Of a stretch of DNA of 64,000 nt, positions 11,551-21,300 are shown in pieces. This DNA is from Ignavibacteriota bacterium (GTDB lineage: Bacteria; Bacteroidota; Ignavibacteria; Palsa-1295): contig PLYO01000013.1 in NCBI GenBank assembly GCA_003151825.1, forward strand, positions 14,632-78,631. Reading direction: 5' to 3'. Both the position numbers and the translations under genes were made by a program. Under the pieces are notes generated by a model that made no database searches, had not been told where the DNA came from, and saw only the letters and a program-made list of their open reading frames with translations. Position 1 is the stretch's first letter. Every line of letters starts with the position of its first letter.

Positions 11551-11804
11551 GGCGATCCTTAACAATAAAGTCCTTCAAAAACGGCAGAAAAACCCATTTC
11601 AACGACCAATTTTTTTGTGTTGTAATAAGCGGGGTGCTCTGTGTGTCCTTTTATTGAGGAGAATGCGGATTCGATTCATTCTTACAAAAACCCGCGTTCT
11701 TCTCAATCCCATCGCATGACCAAGCCTGACAAAGGATAAGCGATTATCCCGGCAGACATTGAAAGTGCGCTTTATCTCACTTAATCAATCTTACCACACA
11801 TAAT

Positions 11805-12878
11805 ATGTATAGACACACATTACGGATGTTAAATCGTCCATTATTTTTCCTAACTTTTCTCGGTCTCGCAGTGATTCTTGGGTCATGCTCGTCTTCGACG
11901 ACGACCCCGGCTACGCCAACGCTAACCACGTATTACACCCAAACGAATCTCGTGTCCGATACCGCCGTATTCGGGGCAGCGCATATCGATCCTAATCTCG
12001 TTAATGCCTGGGGAATAGCATTTAGCACGGCTGCTGGAGCACATCCGTGGATTTCGGCGAACGGCTCATTCACCTCGGCCATCTATGATACGACGGGTGG
12101 CTCCCCATCGTCGGTCACCATTCCTGCGCCTGGGGGTATGCCCGGCGGCGCTCCGAGCGGGATCGTATTCAATTCCAGCGCCGTCAGCACCGATTTTGGC
12201 GGCAACCACTTCATCTTCTGCACCGAAGACGGCACGCTCGCTGGATCGAAGCCCGGCGCTGCCGCTGCAACGATCGTTTCCGACTCGTCGGCGAGCGGCG
12301 CAGTCTATAAAGGACTCGCTATCGTTGCTTCCGCCAGCCAGCTTTACGCGACCGATTTCCACAACAACACGATCAATGTATTCGACAAGAATTTCAATGT
12401 CGTCAATCACTTCGGAGATGCGACGGTGCCAGCCGGATACGGCCCATTTGGCATCACGAATATCAACGATACGCTATACGTTACGTATGCTCGGCAGAAG
12501 ATCCGCGCGCATGATGATTCAGCAGGAGCCAGTATCGGATTCGTCGATCGATTCACGCCGGGTGGAATGATGATCGGAAGATTTGTTTCGGGCGGCAATC
12601 TTAATTCGCCCTGGGGCATCGCGCTTGCTCCCGCAAGTTTCGGGCAATTCGCCAACGCAATACTCATCGGCAATTTTGGCGATGGAAGGATTACCGGTTA
12701 CGATCACAGCGGAAACGTGATCGGCCAGCTCGCGAGCGGAAGCAGAAGCACTATTTCAATCCAGGGTCTTTGGGGCATCAGCTTCAATCCCTCAACCGGC
12801 TCCGATCCGAACAAGCTATTTTTCACGGCAGGGCCGTATGAAGAATCGCATGGCCTCTTCGGGTATCTGCATCCATAG
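11805..12878 (+). CDS. TIGR03118-family lipoprotein (beta-propeller)
   Basis: Exported lipoprotein of unknown function. The N-terminus has a hydrophobic stretch ending LGSC, a lipobox with Cys at about residue 28. The mature part starts with the family hallmark YTQTNLVSDTAVFG...DPNLVNAWGIAF, then repeats such as KGLAIV...LYATDFHNNTINVFD and SPWGIALAPASFG, a six-bladed propeller pattern. It ends normally at 357 residues with LWGISFNP...LFFTAGPYEESHGLFG. It stands alone, followed by a good terminator. No enzyme activity is known for the family. Confidence 0.85.
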   Translation: MYRHTLRMLNRPLFFLTFLGLAVILGSCSSSTTTPATPTLTTYYTQTNLVSDTAVFGAAHIDPNLVNAWGIAFSTAAGAHPWISANGSFTSAIYDTTGGSPSSVTIPAPGGMPGGAPSGIVFNSSAVSTDFGGNHFIFCTEDGTLAGSKPGAAAATIVSDSSASGAVYKGLAIVASASQLYATDFHNNTINVFDKNFNVVNHFGDATVPAGYGPFGITNINDTLYVTYARQKIRAHDDSAGASIGFVDRFTPGGMMIGRFVSGGNLNSPWGIALAPASFGQFANAILIGNFGDGRITGYDHSGNVIGQLASGSRSTISIQGLWGISFNPSTGSDPNKLFFTAGPYEESHGLFGYLHP

Positions 12879-12902
12879 CACATAGCAGCACCGAGCTTAT
12901 TC

Positions 12903-12944
12903 ACAGCCCGCATCATCTTGAGAGGATTGCGGGCTGTTTTTTTT
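12903..12944 (+). terminator. Rho-independent terminator
   Basis: Stem ACAGCCCGCA/TGCGGGCTGT over a 15-base loop, followed by a T-run; 24 bases after the TIGR03118 gene. Confidence 0.85.
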
Positions 12945-12979
12945 AAGAGAGCTAATCCGCAAAAAATCAGGGGAAAATG

Positions 12980-14929
12980 CTACTTCTTCTCCTCTTTATT
13001 TTCGATAATAATAAACTCGATGCGGCGGTTGGTTTCGCGGCCCTGGTCAGTGGTGTTCGTCGTGATGGGGCGCGTTTGGCCGTAGCCGCGGGTGTCGAGG
13101 CGAGTGGAACTAACACTGTGCTGTACAAGCCAGTCGCGCACGGAATTAGCGCGGCTGATCGAAAGCCGCTCGTTAGAGACGGAGTCGCCCGTGTTATCCG
13201 TATGGCCTTGAATCGAAATCTTCGTACCCGAATATTTTTGCATCAGTCCTAATAATTGATTGAGCGGCGTGAAGGACTGTAGCAACAAATCCGATTTGCC
13301 GGTCTCGAATTCAATGCGCGGCAAATCAAGGCGCTGCCCCACCTGATACGGCACTTCCGGACAGCCATGGTTCGATTTCGGTCCCGGTTCGAGCGGGCAT
13401 TCATCCTCGCCATCGGGAACACCATCGCCATCGGTATCGGGATTGAGCGGGTCGGTGTGATATTTAAAGATTTCATCGTAATCCGAAATTCCATCACCGT
13501 CCGAATCTTTCAAGAGCGGATTCGTGTGATAAATAAAAATCTCCTCGTAATCGGTCAGGCCATCGCCGTCGGTATCTTTTTTCAGCGGGTCGGTATGATA
13601 CTTGAAGATTTCGTCATAGTCCGAAATCCCATCGCCATCGGTATCCACTTTGAGCGGATCGGTATGATATTTCAGCACCTCGTCGCCATCGGAAATCCCA
13701 TCGCCATCCGTATCGGCAAGCCGAGGGTTTGTGTGATACTTATGCACTTCATCGCCATCCGAAAGGCCATCGCCATCCGTATCCGGGTTAAGCGGATCTG
13801 TGCCATAAATCCGGACTTCATCGCCATCCGAAAGACCATCGCCATCCGTATCGGGATTATTCGGATCGGTATGATAGATCATGATCTCTTCGATGTCCGT
13901 CAATCCATCGCCATCGGAATCCGCAAGCTGATCGAGCACGGCGTCGCCATATTCGTAAAATCCGGTTCCCTTGCCGATAAAGCCCAGCTCGTAACTCATC
14001 GAGAGATACGCCTCGGGACGGTGCGGGCCGCGCGAAGATCGCGGAAAGGCGTGTTCGAGCCTGAGCAGGCCCGTCTCGATATCCAAATGCTTTAAATTTC
14101 GAAGCACGATGCCGAAGTTCACATCATCGCCGGCTATATCGAGTTGCGCGATGAGGTTACGCATACGGTACCGCACGAGCGCCAGCGGATTGAAGCCCGG
14201 AATGCCTTTATCCGTATTGACATTGTACGAATTGAAAAAATCGAGATACCGCGAAATCGGCCCGGAACCGGAATATTTTCCGTTCCCAAGTCCCGCGCCC
14301 ACGCTAAAGCCATTTCGCGTCGAATAGCGAATCTCGCCGCCGGAACCGGGGAGCACCGGACCCATCGTCACGTCTTCGGTCATATCCTCGGCCGTTGCTT
14401 CGCGCAAAAGGGTTCCATAATCGCTCGAGTCCGGAGGATGACCGAGCCAATAGGTCATCAGGAACGAAAGCGAATTGCGATCCGGATAAATACTTTTATC
14501 GGCCTGGCCATCGCCCAGATATTCATTCGCGTCGTTCTTGGCAAAAAGGTTCTCGCCGCGAATGCTCAAACTAATCCGCGACGAATCGCCGCCTACGACA
14601 AAGCGGTCGATCTGAAATTGCGGGTTCCACGTAATAAACGGCAAAATATCCGAGGGGAATACGTAGGACATCAGCCCAAATTCAAACTGTCCATACTCGA
14701 ACGCAATGTACTGGTTGAAATTAATTTGCTTCGCAACGACGGGCGCAGTCGAGTGCGTGAAATCGTCCCACTGCGAATTCGGCGGCGACGAAACGCCCCA
14801 GCCGATCCTCAGCGTGTAATCGTCAAACCGTTCGAACGGCGTGCGCAAATCCATAAATTGCGCGCGCGCGGGTACGGCCGCGATCCAAAGAGCGGCGAAA
14901 AGAATCGCAACGATGCGCGTTCGTATCAC
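12980..14929 (-). CDS. Outer-membrane OmpA-family protein with calcium-binding repeats
   Basis: A signal peptide ([23 protein letters not shown]) leads a region of about 300 residues with the look of an outer-membrane barrel. Then come eight thrombospondin type 3-like repeats of 23 residues, each with a DxDGDG calcium loop ([13 protein letters not shown]), and a closing DECPLEPG. The C-terminal OmpA domain ([20 protein letters not shown]...RGYGQTRPI) binds peptidoglycan. It probably anchors the outer membrane to the cell wall with a calcium-stiffened spacer. The gene faces the TIGR03118 gene. The last residues are lysine-rich (ENKEEKK). Confidence 0.88.
   Translation of the reverse strand: MIRTRIVAILFAALWIAAVPARAQFMDLRTPFERFDDYTLRIGWGVSSPPNSQWDDFTHSTAPVVAKQINFNQYIAFEYGQFEFGLMSYVFPSDILPFITWNPQFQIDRFVVGGDSSRISLSIRGENLFAKNDANEYLGDGQADKSIYPDRNSLSFLMTYWLGHPPDSSDYGTLLREATAEDMTEDVTMGPVLPGSGGEIRYSTRNGFSVGAGLGNGKYSGSGPISRYLDFFNSYNVNTDKGIPGFNPLALVRYRMRNLIAQLDIAGDDVNFGIVLRNLKHLDIETGLLRLEHAFPRSSRGPHRPEAYLSMSYELGFIGKGTGFYEYGDAVLDQLADSDGDGLTDIEEIMIYHTDPNNPDTDGDGLSDGDEVRIYGTDPLNPDTDGDGLSDGDEVHKYHTNPRLADTDGDGISDGDEVLKYHTDPLKVDTDGDGISDYDEIFKYHTDPLKKDTDGDGLTDYEEIFIYHTNPLLKDSDGDGISDYDEIFKYHTDPLNPDTDGDGVPDGEDECPLEPGPKSNHGCPEVPYQVGQRLDLPRIEFETGKSDLLLQSFTPLNQLLGLMQKYSGTKISIQGHTDNTGDSVSNERLSISRANSVRDWLVQHSVSSTRLDTRGYGQTRPITTNTTDQGRETNRRIEFIIIENKEEKK
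13370..13921 (-). repeat. Eight tandem 69-bp coding repeats
   Basis: DNA counterpart of the calcium-binding repeats in the OmpA-family gene. Units share a core such as GCCATCGCCATCCGTATC on the plus strand; neighbouring units differ at several bases, so the array is not freshly duplicated. Confidence 0.85.
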
Positions 14930-15093
14930 AAGGATGAAGCAAAAGCCCCGGCAAAACTCCGGCTAAACTATCTGGGGCATGTATGAAATAAGAATTGCGG
15001 GCAAATGGTTTCACTCTCAAATTCCCCTTAAATCCCGCGAAATTCGGTCAGAAACAGGTGTTTTTAAGTTGAGATTTCTTCATTCACCATTCG

Positions 15094-16017
15094 TCATTTC
15101 CTTTTTCCCTTTTTCATCCCGCGCCCGGGCAGCAGCGTGGTTCCTTTGCTGGGCGTGATGCCGGGCGAAAGGAGGGCGATGGCAGTCTTCACAGCGTCCT
15201 TGCGGAGGCAGGCGATGTCAGGAATGATTCCTACCCCCTCCCAATTGCTCTTCGTGATCGGGCTGATCGTTTCCGCAAAGGGCAGCGAGAGGACATAGGT
15301 TCCGTCAAGAATATGCCGCTTCGAAGGATGCGCGCCACCGCGCGTTTTTTCGCCGATGATGGTCGCGCGCTTCATCTGCTGGAGCGTATAAGCGAATTCC
15401 TCGGCGGCGGAAAACGTATCTTTGCTGACCAAGACACAAACCGGCTTGTCGGCAAGCGGGCGATAGGCGCCATTTACTTCGTGCGGCAGTTTTTCCCACG
15501 TCCAGCTTTGCCGTGGCGCCATGCCAACACGGTACCGATAAACGGCGAGCAGGAACGGTTCCGGAGGAAGCAGGTAACTCGTCGCCATCGCGACGGTCGT
15601 GCCATCGCCGCCGGGATTTTTGCGAACGTCCATGATAATCGCGCGGGCACGCTCGGCCATCAGGAATGCTTTGTCGATATCCCGGACTGCAGCCTCGCCG
15701 TTGGCGGCGTGGATCGATGGGAACCGCGTAAGCTTAATCACCGCAATCCCGCGATCGAGAAAACTCGACATGGCAACTGGTGGAAGTTCGCGCTCATAAT
15801 CGCCTTTGATACGGACCGAAAGCGTGAGGTGAACGTCCTTCGTCACCGCGAACATATCGCGCGTCATTAACGCCGCGAATTGATGGTCGGTCTTGACCGC
15901 CGCGTATTCGGGCGTATTCGCATGCATGCGCGCAACGAGTTCCCGAGCCTTGTCTTCGAAGATATATTGCTCGGCGACGAGTTCGATTGTGCGGTTGAGG
16001 ACGGTCTCGCGTAACAT
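15094..16017 (-). CDS. S41-family peptidase
   Basis: C-terminal-processing-type serine protease or a relative. The N-terminal helical part (LRETVLNRTIELVAEQYIFEDKARELVARM) resembles the lead domain of retinoid-binding/tricorn-like S41 proteins. The catalytic half has IIMDVRKNPGGDG and VLVSKDTFSAAEEFAY, whose Ser is the nucleophile, then GEKTRGGAHP. No PDZ domain and no signal peptide are visible, so it may be cytoplasmic or start further upstream. It begins five bases after the transketolase stop, suggesting cotranscription. The C-terminus is basic (GRGMKKGKRK) and overlaps a short-repeat stretch at 15080-15110. Confidence 0.8.
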   Translation of the reverse strand: MLRETVLNRTIELVAEQYIFEDKARELVARMHANTPEYAAVKTDHQFAALMTRDMFAVTKDVHLTLSVRIKGDYERELPPVAMSSFLDRGIAVIKLTRFPSIHAANGEAAVRDIDKAFLMAERARAIIMDVRKNPGGDGTTVAMATSYLLPPEPFLLAVYRYRVGMAPRQSWTWEKLPHEVNGAYRPLADKPVCVLVSKDTFSAAEEFAYTLQQMKRATIIGEKTRGGAHPSKRHILDGTYVLSLPFAETISPITKSNWEGVGIIPDIACLRKDAVKTAIALLSPGITPSKGTTLLPGRGMKKGKRK

Positions 16018-16021
16018 TATT

Positions 16022-18235
16022 TCAGATCGTTACCGAATGCCCAGCGAATCGTCGCTGAAGGTTTTGTAATTCTTCACGCGCGGCTTCGGGGTGGCGCAGC
16101 AGTCGCTCGGCAAAATGAGTAATCATCGGCGCGGTAAAGCCGTATGCTTCTAAAATCTTCTCCCCGGGCGCGGAAGTACCGAAATGATCGACGGAAAGCG
16201 ACGCGCCGTGCGGTCCAACCCATCGCTCCCATCCAAACGAGGTTCCCAATTCAATGGAAAGCCGGCAGGTAACTTCGGGCGGCAGCACGAGGTTGCGGTA
16301 ATGTTCCGGCTGGGCCTCGAAAAATTCCCAGCACGGCATGGAGACGACACGCGTCATCATTCCTTTTTGCTCCAGCTCGATTTGCGCCGCGAGCGCAAGC
16401 GATACTTCCGAGCCGGTCGCGATGAGAATGATTTCCGGCGCGCTCATCGCGTCCGATAGAATGTATGCACCCTTTGCGAGGCCGCGTGCCGAGGCATATT
16501 TTTCCTGGTCGATGACCGGCAGTTTTTGCCGCGTAAGCACGATCCCGATGGGGCCTTTCATGTTCATCGTGCATCGCCATGCTTCGACGGTTTCATTCGC
16601 GTCGGCGGGACGAACAATGGTAAAATTCGGCATCGCGCGAAGCGAAGCAAGATGTTCGATCGGCTCGTGCGTCGGGCCGTCTTCACCAAGCGCGACGCTA
16701 TCGTGCGTCCAAACGAAGATCGAGGGAATATTCATCAGCGCACTGAGCCGCACGGCAGGCCGCATGTAATCGCTAAAGCAAAAGAAGGTCGAGCCTGAAG
16801 GCCAGATGCCACCATGCGCGGCCATGCCGTTCACGATCGCGCCCATCGCATGTTCCCGGATGCCAAAATTGATTGTTCGCCCGCCATAGGAACCATGTTT
16901 GAGTGAACTCGGCTCGAAATCGTCCCAGGCTTCTAATTTTGTGAACGTCGATTCGTTCAGATCGGCGGAGCCACTCGTGAGCGTCGGAACTTTTTCTGCA
17001 ATGATGTTCATCGCCTTGCCACCGGTGGTGCGCGTGGCAACCGGTCCATCGGAGGGTTTATAGATTGGCAGATCGTCATCCCAGCCATCGGGCAGCGTAT
17101 GATTCATCGCGAGGCCAAAAGCATTTGCATCTTTCGGATAATCTTTTTGATACGCTGCAAATTGTTCGTTCCATTCGGTGTGTAATTTCGTTCCGCGCTC
17201 ACCGGCTTCCCGAAAAATAGTTAGCACAGCTTCCGGAATATAAAAATCCGGTTCGAGCGGCCAGTCCAAATGCTGTTTCGTGAGAATGACTTCGTCTTTT
17301 CCCAGCGGGTTCCCATGCGCTTTGGCGCTGTCCTGTTTGTTCGGACTGCCATAACCGATGTGCGTGTGGCAAACGATAAGCGATGGTTTATCCAACACCG
17401 ATTTCGCCACGCGAATCGCGTGATCGACCGCGTCGAGATCGTTCGGATCGGCAACGTCGATCACATGCCAGTGATACGCCTCGAATCGTTTGCTTACATC
17501 TTCGGTGAACGTGATGCTGGTAGATCCGTCGATGGAAATTCCGTTGTCGTCGTAAAATGCGATAAGCTTCCCAAGTTCGAGATGTCCAGCGAGCGAAGCG
17601 GCCTCGCTCGTGATGCCTTCCTCCATGCACCCATCGCCTAGGATGACATAAGTATGATGATCGATAACTTCAGAACTCCCCCTCCTTTCCAAGGAGGGGG
17701 GCATCGTCGGCGATGCGAGGGGGTGGTTAAAGGTGCTCGCAAGAAATTGCTCTGCGATTGCCATGCCCACGGCATTCGCAAATCCTTGCCCAAGTGGGCC
17801 GGTCGTTACTTCGATGCCGGGTGTGTGGCCACGCTCTGGGTGTCCGGGTGTTTTCGAACCGAACTGACGGAATTGCTTGAGGTCGTCGAGCGTGAGATCA
17901 TAGCCCGTGAGATGCAGCAGCGCATAATGCAGCATCGAGGCATGGCCGTTCGAGAGCATGAAACGGTCGCGGTTGAACCAGTGTGGATCGCTTGGATCGA
18001 AGCGGAGATGGCGCGTCCAAAGCACGTAGGCCACAGGCGCGAGTCCCATCGGCGCGCCGGGATGACCGCTCTTCGCTCGCTCGACCGCATCGACCGCCAA
18101 AAAGCGAATCGTGTTGACGCATAGTTGATCGAGATCGTCCGAACTCCCCCTCCTATGCAGCGAAGCGGAATAGGAGGGGGGCATCGTCGGCGATGCGGGG
18201 TGGTTGGATTTTGTTGAGAGTTGTTCGAGAGCCAT
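16022..18235 (-). CDS. tkt: Transketolase with two in-frame palindrome insertions
   Basis: Thiamine-diphosphate enzyme of the pentose phosphate pathway that moves two-carbon units between sugar phosphates. Typical motifs are [28 protein letters not shown], the cofactor region [10 protein letters not shown] with [12 protein letters not shown], and FGIREHAMG. At 737 residues it is longer than the usual 660-700. The excess is explained by two repeat-encoded inserts: residues about 10-31 ([19 protein letters not shown]) before [15 protein letters not shown], and residues about 170-187 ([15 protein letters not shown]) before the cofactor motif. Both repeats are read in the same frame. The gene has a promoter box only a few bases before the ATG. 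Confidence 0.95.
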   Translation of the reverse strand: MALEQLSTKSNHPASPTMPPSYSASLHRRGSSDDLDQLCVNTIRFLAVDAVERAKSGHPGAPMGLAPVAYVLWTRHLRFDPSDPHWFNRDRFMLSNGHASMLHYALLHLTGYDLTLDDLKQFRQFGSKTPGHPERGHTPGIEVTTGPLGQGFANAVGMAIAEQFLASTFNHPLASPTMPPSLERRGSSEVIDHHTYVILGDGCMEEGITSEAASLAGHLELGKLIAFYDDNGISIDGSTSITFTEDVSKRFEAYHWHVIDVADPNDLDAVDHAIRVAKSVLDKPSLIVCHTHIGYGSPNKQDSAKAHGNPLGKDEVILTKQHLDWPLEPDFYIPEAVLTIFREAGERGTKLHTEWNEQFAAYQKDYPKDANAFGLAMNHTLPDGWDDDLPIYKPSDGPVATRTTGGKAMNIIAEKVPTLTSGSADLNESTFTKLEAWDDFEPSSLKHGSYGGRTINFGIREHAMGAIVNGMAAHGGIWPSGSTFFCFSDYMRPAVRLSALMNIPSIFVWTHDSVALGEDGPTHEPIEHLASLRAMPNFTIVRPADANETVEAWRCTMNMKGPIGIVLTRQKLPVIDQEKYASARGLAKGAYILSDAMSAPEIILIATGSEVSLALAAQIELEQKGMMTRVVSMPCWEFFEAQPEHYRNLVLPPEVTCRLSIELGTSFGWERWVGPHGASLSVDHFGTSAPGEKILEAYGFTAPMITHFAERLLRHPEAAREELQNLQRRFAGHSVTI
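17674..17728 (-). repeat. Hairpin-plus-tail repeat inside transketolase (internal copy)
   Basis: On the plus strand: CTCCCCCTCCTT/AAGGAGGGGG hairpin, then the small hairpin CATCGTCGGCGATG, then GGGGGTGGTT. On the coding strand it adds about 18 residues between an FN that ends one transketolase helix and [11 protein letters not shown]. Same family as 18143, 48441 and the ends of the element at 43676. Confidence 0.9.
18143..18207 (-). repeat. Hairpin-plus-tail repeat inside transketolase (N-terminal copy)
   Basis: CTCCCCCTCCTAT/ATAGGAGGGGGG stem with loop around GCAGCGAAGCGGA, the CATCGTCGGCGATG hairpin, then GGGGTGGTTGG. It adds about 22-24 residues before the conserved start of transketolase. 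Confidence 0.9.
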
Positions 18236-18251
18236 GCTACAAAAATACGAC
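18236..18251 (-). promoter_or_regulatory. Bacteroidota-type promoter box at the tkt start
   Basis: Minus strand CGTATTTTTGTAGC runs straight into the ATG. TATTTTTG fits the -7 box TAnnTTTG, so transcription would begin at or within a few bases of the start codon. The same box precedes 29470, 32323 and 48176. Confidence 0.5.
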
Positions 18252-18313
18252 GTAAGTTATGAAGCGCCACGCTTCTTGGAAAGAACTCATACGGAAAGAA
18301 AAGAAAAGAAAGT

Positions 18314-19939
18314 TCAAACCCTCGCCAACGCTTCCTCGATCGTCGGCGCAAGATTTTCTTCGCCAAGCTCTTTTAAGAAGCCGCTGCCACCCAACGCAAT
18401 ATAAGGCTGGGAATGAATTTCGGAAATAATAAAGCGGCCTTTGGCATGAAGGATGCGCTTTCGAATATCGCTCAGCACTTTCATTCCCGTCGCGTCGATG
18501 GCGGGAACATTTCGCATTCTGACGATGAGCACGCGCGGGAATGTACCGACCGAGGCCATCGTCTGGGTGAATGTTTCCGCCGCACCGAAGAAGAATGGAC
18601 CGTTGATCTCGTAAATCTGTACGCCTTCGGGAATATCGAGTTTGCTCAGTTCGGCGGGAATATCTGCATCATCCATTTCGCGCATCATTACACTCACGTT
18701 CGTAACCAATGCCATTCGGCGCATGAAAAGGAACGCAGCGAGCACCATACCGACCTCAATCGCAACCGTGAGATCGATGACGACGGTGAGAATAAAGGTT
18801 GCGAGCAGTACGACAACATCGCTCTTCGTCGTCTTGAGCAGGGAACGAAACGTCCGCCATTCGCTCATGTTGTACGCGACTACGACGAGGATCGCCGCCA
18901 GCGTTGCGAGCGGAATCATCGAAGCCAAATGCCCGAAGGCGAGCAGAATGAGCAACAGGGTCACGGCGTGCGTGATGCCGGCAATGGGCGTACGGCCTCC
19001 GCTTTTGATATTGGTTGCCGTGCGCGCAATGGCGCCCGTCGCGGGAATGCCACCGAAGAGCGGGCTTGCAATGTTCGCAATCCCTTGCGCGACAAGTTCC
19101 ATATTCGAGCGGTGTTTGCCGCCAATCATGCCGTCCGAGACCACCGCCGAAAGCAGCGACTCCACCGCGCCCAACACCGCAACTGTAAAGACCGATGGCA
19201 TGAGCATCCGTATCATCGGCAAACTGATATGGGGAAATTGCGGCGCGGGAATCGCGCCGGAGATTACGCCAAATCGGCTACCAATCGTATCGACGGGAAG
19301 ATGGAAAAAGTAAACGATTGCCGTCATGAGCATGAGTGCCACAAACGGCGATGGAACCTTTTGCGAAACGCGCGGCCAATAAATTAATATCAAAAGTGAG
19401 AAGACCGCAATCCCGATGGCCCAGGGATTGATTTGTAGAATATTTTCGCCAAAGGCTGCCCACTTTGCAAAGAACTCCGACGGCACTGCGCCCATCCGTA
19501 AACCGAGAAAGTCCTTAACTTCCGAAGAAAAAATAATGACGGCAATGCCGCTCGTAAATCCGGTAATGACCGGCGCGGGAATGAATTTAATGACCGCGCC
19601 GAATTTCGCAATTCCCATCAGCACAAGCACCACGCCGGCGAGCATCGTCGTAACGATCAGTCCGTCTATACCAAATTTCTCTACGACGCCGTATATGACG
19701 ACGACGAACGCGCCCGTCGGTCCGCCGATTTGCACGCGGCTCCCGCCGAGCGCGGAGATGAGAAAACCCCCGACGATCGCGGTGATGATTCCGCGCTCGG
19801 GCGAGACACCGCTCGCAATCGCAAAGGCAATCGCCAGCGGCAGCGCCACCACGCCGACGATGAGTCCGGCGGTGACATCCTTAAAAAAAGCCTGACGGTT
19901 GTAGCCTTTAAGGGTGGTAAAAAGTTTGGGTACGAACAT
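18314..19939 (-). CDS. SulP-family anion transporter with STAS domain
   Basis: Inner-membrane transporter of the SulP/SLC26 family (sulfate, bicarbonate or other anions). About 10-14 membrane segments can be read, for example ITAIVGGFLISALGG and LIVTTMLAGVVLVLMGIA. The first segments hold the family signature ALPLAIAFAIASGVSPERGI, and RVQIGGPTGAF follows. The C-terminal STAS domain runs from EGVQIYEINGPFFFGAAE to ALGGSGFLKELGEENL. ATG at 19939 (MFVPKLFTTLKGYN) fits the family; the frame extends to a TTG at 19987. Substrate cannot be told from sequence. It is divergent from nothing and probably its own unit. Confidence 0.88.
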   Translation of the reverse strand: MFVPKLFTTLKGYNRQAFFKDVTAGLIVGVVALPLAIAFAIASGVSPERGIITAIVGGFLISALGGSRVQIGGPTGAFVVVIYGVVEKFGIDGLIVTTMLAGVVLVLMGIAKFGAVIKFIPAPVITGFTSGIAVIIFSSEVKDFLGLRMGAVPSEFFAKWAAFGENILQINPWAIGIAVFSLLILIYWPRVSQKVPSPFVALMLMTAIVYFFHLPVDTIGSRFGVISGAIPAPQFPHISLPMIRMLMPSVFTVAVLGAVESLLSAVVSDGMIGGKHRSNMELVAQGIANIASPLFGGIPATGAIARTATNIKSGGRTPIAGITHAVTLLLILLAFGHLASMIPLATLAAILVVVAYNMSEWRTFRSLLKTTKSDVVVLLATFILTVVIDLTVAIEVGMVLAAFLFMRRMALVTNVSVMMREMDDADIPAELSKLDIPEGVQIYEINGPFFFGAAETFTQTMASVGTFPRVLIVRMRNVPAIDATGMKVLSDIRKRILHAKGRFIISEIHSQPYIALGGSGFLKELGEENLAPTIEEALARV

Positions 19940-20008
19940 TACGAAACGCGAATGGGCGAGAAGAGCATCGGGAACGCGGCGCTTCAAAAGATAATTCGGT
20001 CGGAACTC

Positions 20009-20345
20009 GGATGGATGGGATTTTGGAGGGATGAACAGGATTTGGGGAAGGGAACTGAAATTCTTTCAAATCGGAGTAACTGTCAAACTGATATTCTATG
20101 AAAAATGATTTGAGGAAACTCTGATTAAGTCCAAGATGTCATCCTGAGCGGAGTTCGTCCCGACGAAGGAGGGATGAACGAAGTCGAAGGATCTCTTGTA
20201 GTGGCAAGAGATTCTTCGACTTCGCAAATCTCCGCTTCGCTCCGATTTGCTACGCTCAGAATGACAAGCATACTTAATCAGAGGTTCCTTGAAGTGTATC
20301 CCCTTCCCCAAATCCTGTTAATCCCTCCGAAATCCTATAAATCCG
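20009..20345. repeat. Inverted-repeat pair enclosing a second repeat element
   Basis: Arms at 20009-20056 and 20297-20345 share AACAGGATTTGGGGAAGGG and GGAGGGAT as inverted copies of about 45 bases. The right arm runs into the end of queG. The 348-base spacer between SulP and queG holds this pair and the element at 20137 and no gene. Confidence 0.75.
20137..20266. repeat. Dispersed element with TGTCAT(C/T)CTGAGCG ends
   Basis: 130 bases with inverted ends TGTCATCCTGAGCG and TGTCATTCTGAGCG and internal GAAGTCGAAGGATCTC/GAGATTCTTCGACTTC arms. It belongs to a repeat type common in environmental genomes. No gene inside. Confidence 0.75.
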
Positions 20346-21252
20346 AGTTGCGTTTTAATCCCGCGAGTTTCGTCCGCTTCACCGGCGATTTCCGAAAGCG
20401 TCTCGAAAATTCTTCCTGATCCATGCGTTCGATTTCTTCATGGGTGAGATGAAGATTCTCCTCGCGCGGCGCAAATTCCGCAATGCCGGATGGTTCCGAA
20501 AATCGGTTCCACGGACAGACATCCTGGCAAATATCGCAGCCATAAATCCAGCCGTCCATTTTTGGAGCAAGCGATTCGGGAATTTTATGTTCGGGCTTTA
20601 GCTCGATGGTGAGATAGGAAATACAACGTGTCGCGTCGATTTCGTAAGGAGTAAGAGCATCGGTCGGACAAGCATCGAGGCAACGCGTGCAGGTGCCGCA
20701 CAAGTCCTCGGCGGGCGGATCGGGTTCAAGCTCGATGGTGAGAATGATCTCCGCGAGAAACACCCACGAGCCAAGCTCTCGCGTAATGAGATTTGTATGC
20801 TTACCCTGCCAGCCAACACCCGCGCGTTCCGCGATTGTTTTTTCAAGCAGCGGGCCGGTGTCGGTATAGTAACGTCCCTCCGCTTCGGGTACAAGCTTCT
20901 GGATTTCCGCAAGCAATTCTCGCAGCATGGGAGGGATAATCTCGTGATAATCCGTTCCCCACGCATAGCGGGAAATTTTTAAGTGATCATCCCCCTCATC
21001 CTGATAATCCTGGTAATAATTGAGCGCAAGTGAGAGAATGCTCTTCGCTCCGGGAAGGATATTCCGGACATCACGCCGCTTTTCGTGATCCCGTTCCATC
21101 CATTGCATCACGCCATGCGCGCCGCGCGCCACCCACGCCTCGAATCTATCCGCCGCTTCATCGAATGGCTCGGCCGTCGTGACGCCGGCCTTCGAAAAGC
21201 CAATTTCGATGGCCTTTTGCTTGATTAAATGTGTGACTTCTTTGCGGGTCAT
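20335..21252 (-). CDS. queG: Epoxyqueuosine reductase
   Basis: Cobalamin and iron-sulfur enzyme that reduces epoxyqueuosine to queuosine in tRNA wobble bases. The ferredoxin-like C-terminal half has two 4Fe-4S sets: CGTCTRCLDACPTDAL and YGCDICQDVCPWN. The N-terminal part has the family's GADWHAYM-type region as RGAHGVMQWMERDHEKR and SLALNYYQD. I start it at ATG 21252 (MTRKEVTHLIKQKAIEIGF); the frame runs open to 21411 but the extra residues do not fit. The last residues (NSDL and stop) are read from the arm of the repeat at 20300-20345. It is divergent from the sialidase-like gene, with starts 48 bases apart. Confidence 0.92.
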   Translation of the reverse strand: MTRKEVTHLIKQKAIEIGFSKAGVTTAEPFDEAADRFEAWVARGAHGVMQWMERDHEKRRDVRNILPGAKSILSLALNYYQDYQDEGDDHLKISRYAWGTDYHEIIPPMLRELLAEIQKLVPEAEGRYYTDTGPLLEKTIAERAGVGWQGKHTNLITRELGSWVFLAEIILTIELEPDPPAEDLCGTCTRCLDACPTDALTPYEIDATRCISYLTIELKPEHKIPESLAPKMDGWIYGCDICQDVCPWNRFSEPSGIAEFAPREENLHLTHEEIERMDQEEFSRRFRKSPVKRTKLAGLKRNSDL

Positions 21253-21300
21253 GGTGTTAGGCGTGGTAACGAAATTTCCAGAGAATTGACACCACAAACC

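Noticed and set aside
13367-14095. Repetitive 242-codon plus-strand frame and a CRISPR-like look
   Set aside because: It is the reverse of the calcium-binding repeats of the OmpA gene; units are contiguous and coding, with no spacers.
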